DNA from: Nodosilinea sp. FACHB-131
Lineage (GTDB): Bacteria; Cyanobacteriota; Cyanobacteriia; Phormidesmidales; Phormidesmidaceae
Assembly: GCF_014695395.1 (NCBI RefSeq)
Contig: NZ_JACJOF010000022.1
Location: 29,422-93,421, forward strand
Direction: 5' to 3'
DNA length: 64,000 bases
The notes under the pieces were generated by a model. It searched no databases, had not been told where the DNA came from, and was given only the letters and a program-made list of their open reading frames with translations. Position numbers and translations under genes: made by a program. Numbering within the stretch: the first letter of the stretch is position 1; every line of letters begins with the position of its first letter. Shown here in pieces: positions 62,401 to 64,000 of this stretch.

Positions 62401-63780
62401 GTGGCGGAATTTATGTACAGCAGTTACCAATACAAGAGGAAGAAGTCGCGTCGCCGTTTGCGGTTGGCGCTATTTCTTCTGCTGCTAATTGGCATTCCTG
62501 TTGGCATTGAGTTGCTGACTCGGTTGGTGGCCCACGTCACGGGCACCAGCGATCGCTTCACCGCCAATCCGGCCTCTGATGTCATCGATTCCTATCACCT
62601 GCGGTTTGTCAGCCGAGACGGCCAGCCCTACGCGGGTCTGCCCAACGACGGCAAGTTGAACGCGCTGCGCGACCCACTGATGGGCTATCGGCTGGCGGGC
62701 AATCAGCAAAGCAATTTTTGGCAGATTAACGACAGCGGGTTTCGAGACGAAGAAGCCGTACCCAGCACCAAGGCGGCGGGGGAGATCAGAATTTTTGTCC
62801 TCGGCGGTTCGACGGCTTTTGGGCAGCTTAGCTCTAACAACCAAACCACCTTTGCCAGCAAGCTAGAAACTCGGCTCAACGATCAAGTCGCCCAACAGCG
62901 GGCTAACCCCAATCAGTTTCAGCCCAGCGCGCTGCCCTTTCGGGCCGACCAGGTGCAAAAAGCCCTAGCGCTGCCGCCGCGCATTCGCGATGGGCAATAC
63001 CGCGTTGTAAATGCGGCGGTACCCGGCTACGCATCGGGCAATGCGCTGGCCATGCTGACCCAGCGGGTTGCCGCTTACAATCCAGATTTTGTGGTGGTGA
63101 TGGGGGGATACGCCGACCTGATGTTGCCTAGCGCCGACCGGGGCAGCGACGTGCCGGGGCTAGAGCAATATTTGACCGGGGAAAGCCAGTCGTTAGGTGC
63201 TCAGCTCAGCGAGCAGACGCGGGATTGGTTTGATCAACTCTATGTGGTGCAGGGCGTTAAACGCTACGGTCTGCAGCAGCAGCAGGCAGAGCCGCGCCTG
63301 GCAGAACCGCTCAATCTCTACTCGCCCACTCTGGATGCTACCCTCAGCGATCGCCTACCCGCCGACCAGGCCGAACTTGAGCAGCGCATCGATCGCTACG
63401 GTCGCCATATGCGGCAGATGGTGAGCTGGGCGGCGGCCAACAGGAAGCGATTGATCATCGCCATTGAGCCAGAAATCTCTAGCCGCAAGCCAGAGTCTCT
63501 GACCCCTGAAGAATCGGCAATTTTAGGCGAGTTAGACAATGCCTACCTAGAGCAAATGCGCGCCGGGTTTGCTGGCTTAGCCGCCGTCGCTAATCAGGCT
63601 AAGACACAGTCAGCCAATGCTCAGGTGTTGAATTTCTACCCGCTCTACGAAGACTTTGCTGGGCAAGCTTTCCAAAGCCCGTCGGGTCTAACCGATGAGG
63701 CCTATACGCTCATATCAGACCGGCTCTATGAGGCGATCGCCAACCAGGTAGCGCTTCAACCCGAGCCCTATGGGCTTTAA
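62401..63780 (+). CDS. SGNH/GDSL-hydrolase-like membrane protein
   Basis: 459 residues from a GTG with AGGA seven bases upstream. A basic N-terminus (KRKKSRRRLR), then one membrane helix (LALFLLLLIGIPVGIELLTRLV, ~24-45). The outer domain has SGNH features: IFVLGGSTAFG (catalytic Ser block), VVNAAVPGYASGN, and VVVMGGYADLM. Possibly an acyl- or acetyl-esterase acting on extracellular polysaccharide; substrate unknown. A final DxxH motif is not clear, so activity is uncertain. Confidence 0.75.
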   Translation: MAEFMYSSYQYKRKKSRRRLRLALFLLLLIGIPVGIELLTRLVAHVTGTSDRFTANPASDVIDSYHLRFVSRDGQPYAGLPNDGKLNALRDPLMGYRLAGNQQSNFWQINDSGFRDEEAVPSTKAAGEIRIFVLGGSTAFGQLSSNNQTTFASKLETRLNDQVAQQRANPNQFQPSALPFRADQVQKALALPPRIRDGQYRVVNAAVPGYASGNALAMLTQRVAAYNPDFVVVMGGYADLMLPSADRGSDVPGLEQYLTGESQSLGAQLSEQTRDWFDQLYVVQGVKRYGLQQQQAEPRLAEPLNLYSPTLDATLSDRLPADQAELEQRIDRYGRHMRQMVSWAAANRKRLIIAIEPEISSRKPESLTPEESAILGELDNAYLEQMRAGFAGLAAVANQAKTQSANAQVLNFYPLYEDFAGQAFQSPSGLTDEAYTLISDRLYEAIANQVALQPEPYGL

Positions 63781-63951
63781 GGCATCGTTTTTCACGGAAA
63801 GAAAGTCCTTGAGCAGAGCCAGCTTTTTACGAGAAAACGACATTGGCGAATCGACAGCACATACCTTGAGAAATTGACGTTTCGAGGTATAGCTATGGTC
63901 AAGGTGGTTAGGACATAGACTAAGTAGGGGAGTCTCACGGTGAGGAGTGCA

Positions 63952-64000
63952 ATGGCCAAACCCTACAGCCTTGATTTGCGTCAGAAGGTCATCGACGCCA
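63952..64000 (+). CDS. Partial IS630-type transposase
   Basis: Only the first 16 codons are in the window: MAKPYSLDLRQKVIDA, the typical start of IS630-family transposases (helix-turn-helix part). The end lies outside. A GTGAGGAG ribosome-binding region precedes the ATG. The left inverted repeat was not identified. Confidence 0.75.
   Translation, partial: MAKPYSLDLRQKVIDA

Noticed and set aside
63781..63860. Reverse-strand frame MSFSRKKLALLKDFL...
   Set aside because: About 42 codons overlapping the end of the SGNH-type gene; no support.

Overview
The window is chromosomal DNA from a cyanobacterium. The octamer GCGATCGC (HIP1) is scattered through genes and gaps. There is a Mg-chelatase subunit (chlI), a Tab2/Atab2 RNA-binding protein linked to photosystem translation, cyanobacterial-type glgC and FtsH, and a protein with a PTPA-type CTERM tail. 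The overall composition and the PTPA-CTERM tail suggest a filamentous Leptolyngbya/Nodosilinea-like lineage; this is inference and no marker gene proves it.

Layout. 1-8.4 kb: end of a cell-wall-type protein, a Tab2-mtnP pair, a TIR-FGE protein preceded by an AT-rich orphan, a ligase-associated-type DEXH helicase and an FMN reductase. 8.4-15 kb: membrane GTPase, two GNAT acetyltransferases, a methyltransferase, then chlI-ruvC. 15-20 kb: PTPA-CTERM protein, a GH1 remnant, a ParM-like actin with a ParR-like partner, and two neighbouring genes sharing one unrecognised domain, one of them fused to a PstS-like binding protein. 20-30 kb: glgC, a small P-loop kinase, a peptide-type binding lipoprotein, an MSMEG_0570-type nitrogen-starvation protein, tRNA-Asp, ftsH, a Nif3-like gene, a YihY/BrkB membrane protein and cysC. 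30-35 kb: two translationally coupled P-loop NTPases (one STAND-type with repeats) and a lipoprotein. 35-41.5 kb: a 1337-residue hybrid histidine kinase and an NhaC-type antiporter. 41.8-47.6 kb: a giant DUF4347/repeat/FG-GAP surface protein. 48.7-52.2 kb: two flotillin-like SPFH proteins and an NfeD-like protein. 52.4-55.7 kb: a copper module (cupredoxin, CopA-type ATPase, CopZ-type chaperone). 56-58 kb: a decayed patch (frameshifted GAF-PAS gene, interrupted outer-membrane barrel) beside tRNA-Gly. 58.2-60.2 kb: siroheme synthesis genes. 60.3-63.8 kb: a GH24 lysozyme with three peptidoglycan-binding modules and an SGNH-type protein. The window ends inside an IS630-type transposase.

Three kinds of small repeat recur: G-rich/C-rich short-unit repeats in gaps and inside some reading frames, heptamer-like imperfect hairpins after stop codons, and exact palindromes, one built on a HIP1 core. 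The loci most likely to hold undescribed biology are the duplicated-domain/PstS locus next to the ParM-like actin (16.3-19.9 kb), the TIR-FGE pair (2.5-4.9 kb) and the coupled NTPases (30.5-34.5 kb). No CRISPR array, rRNA, reverse transcriptase or complete insertion sequence was seen.
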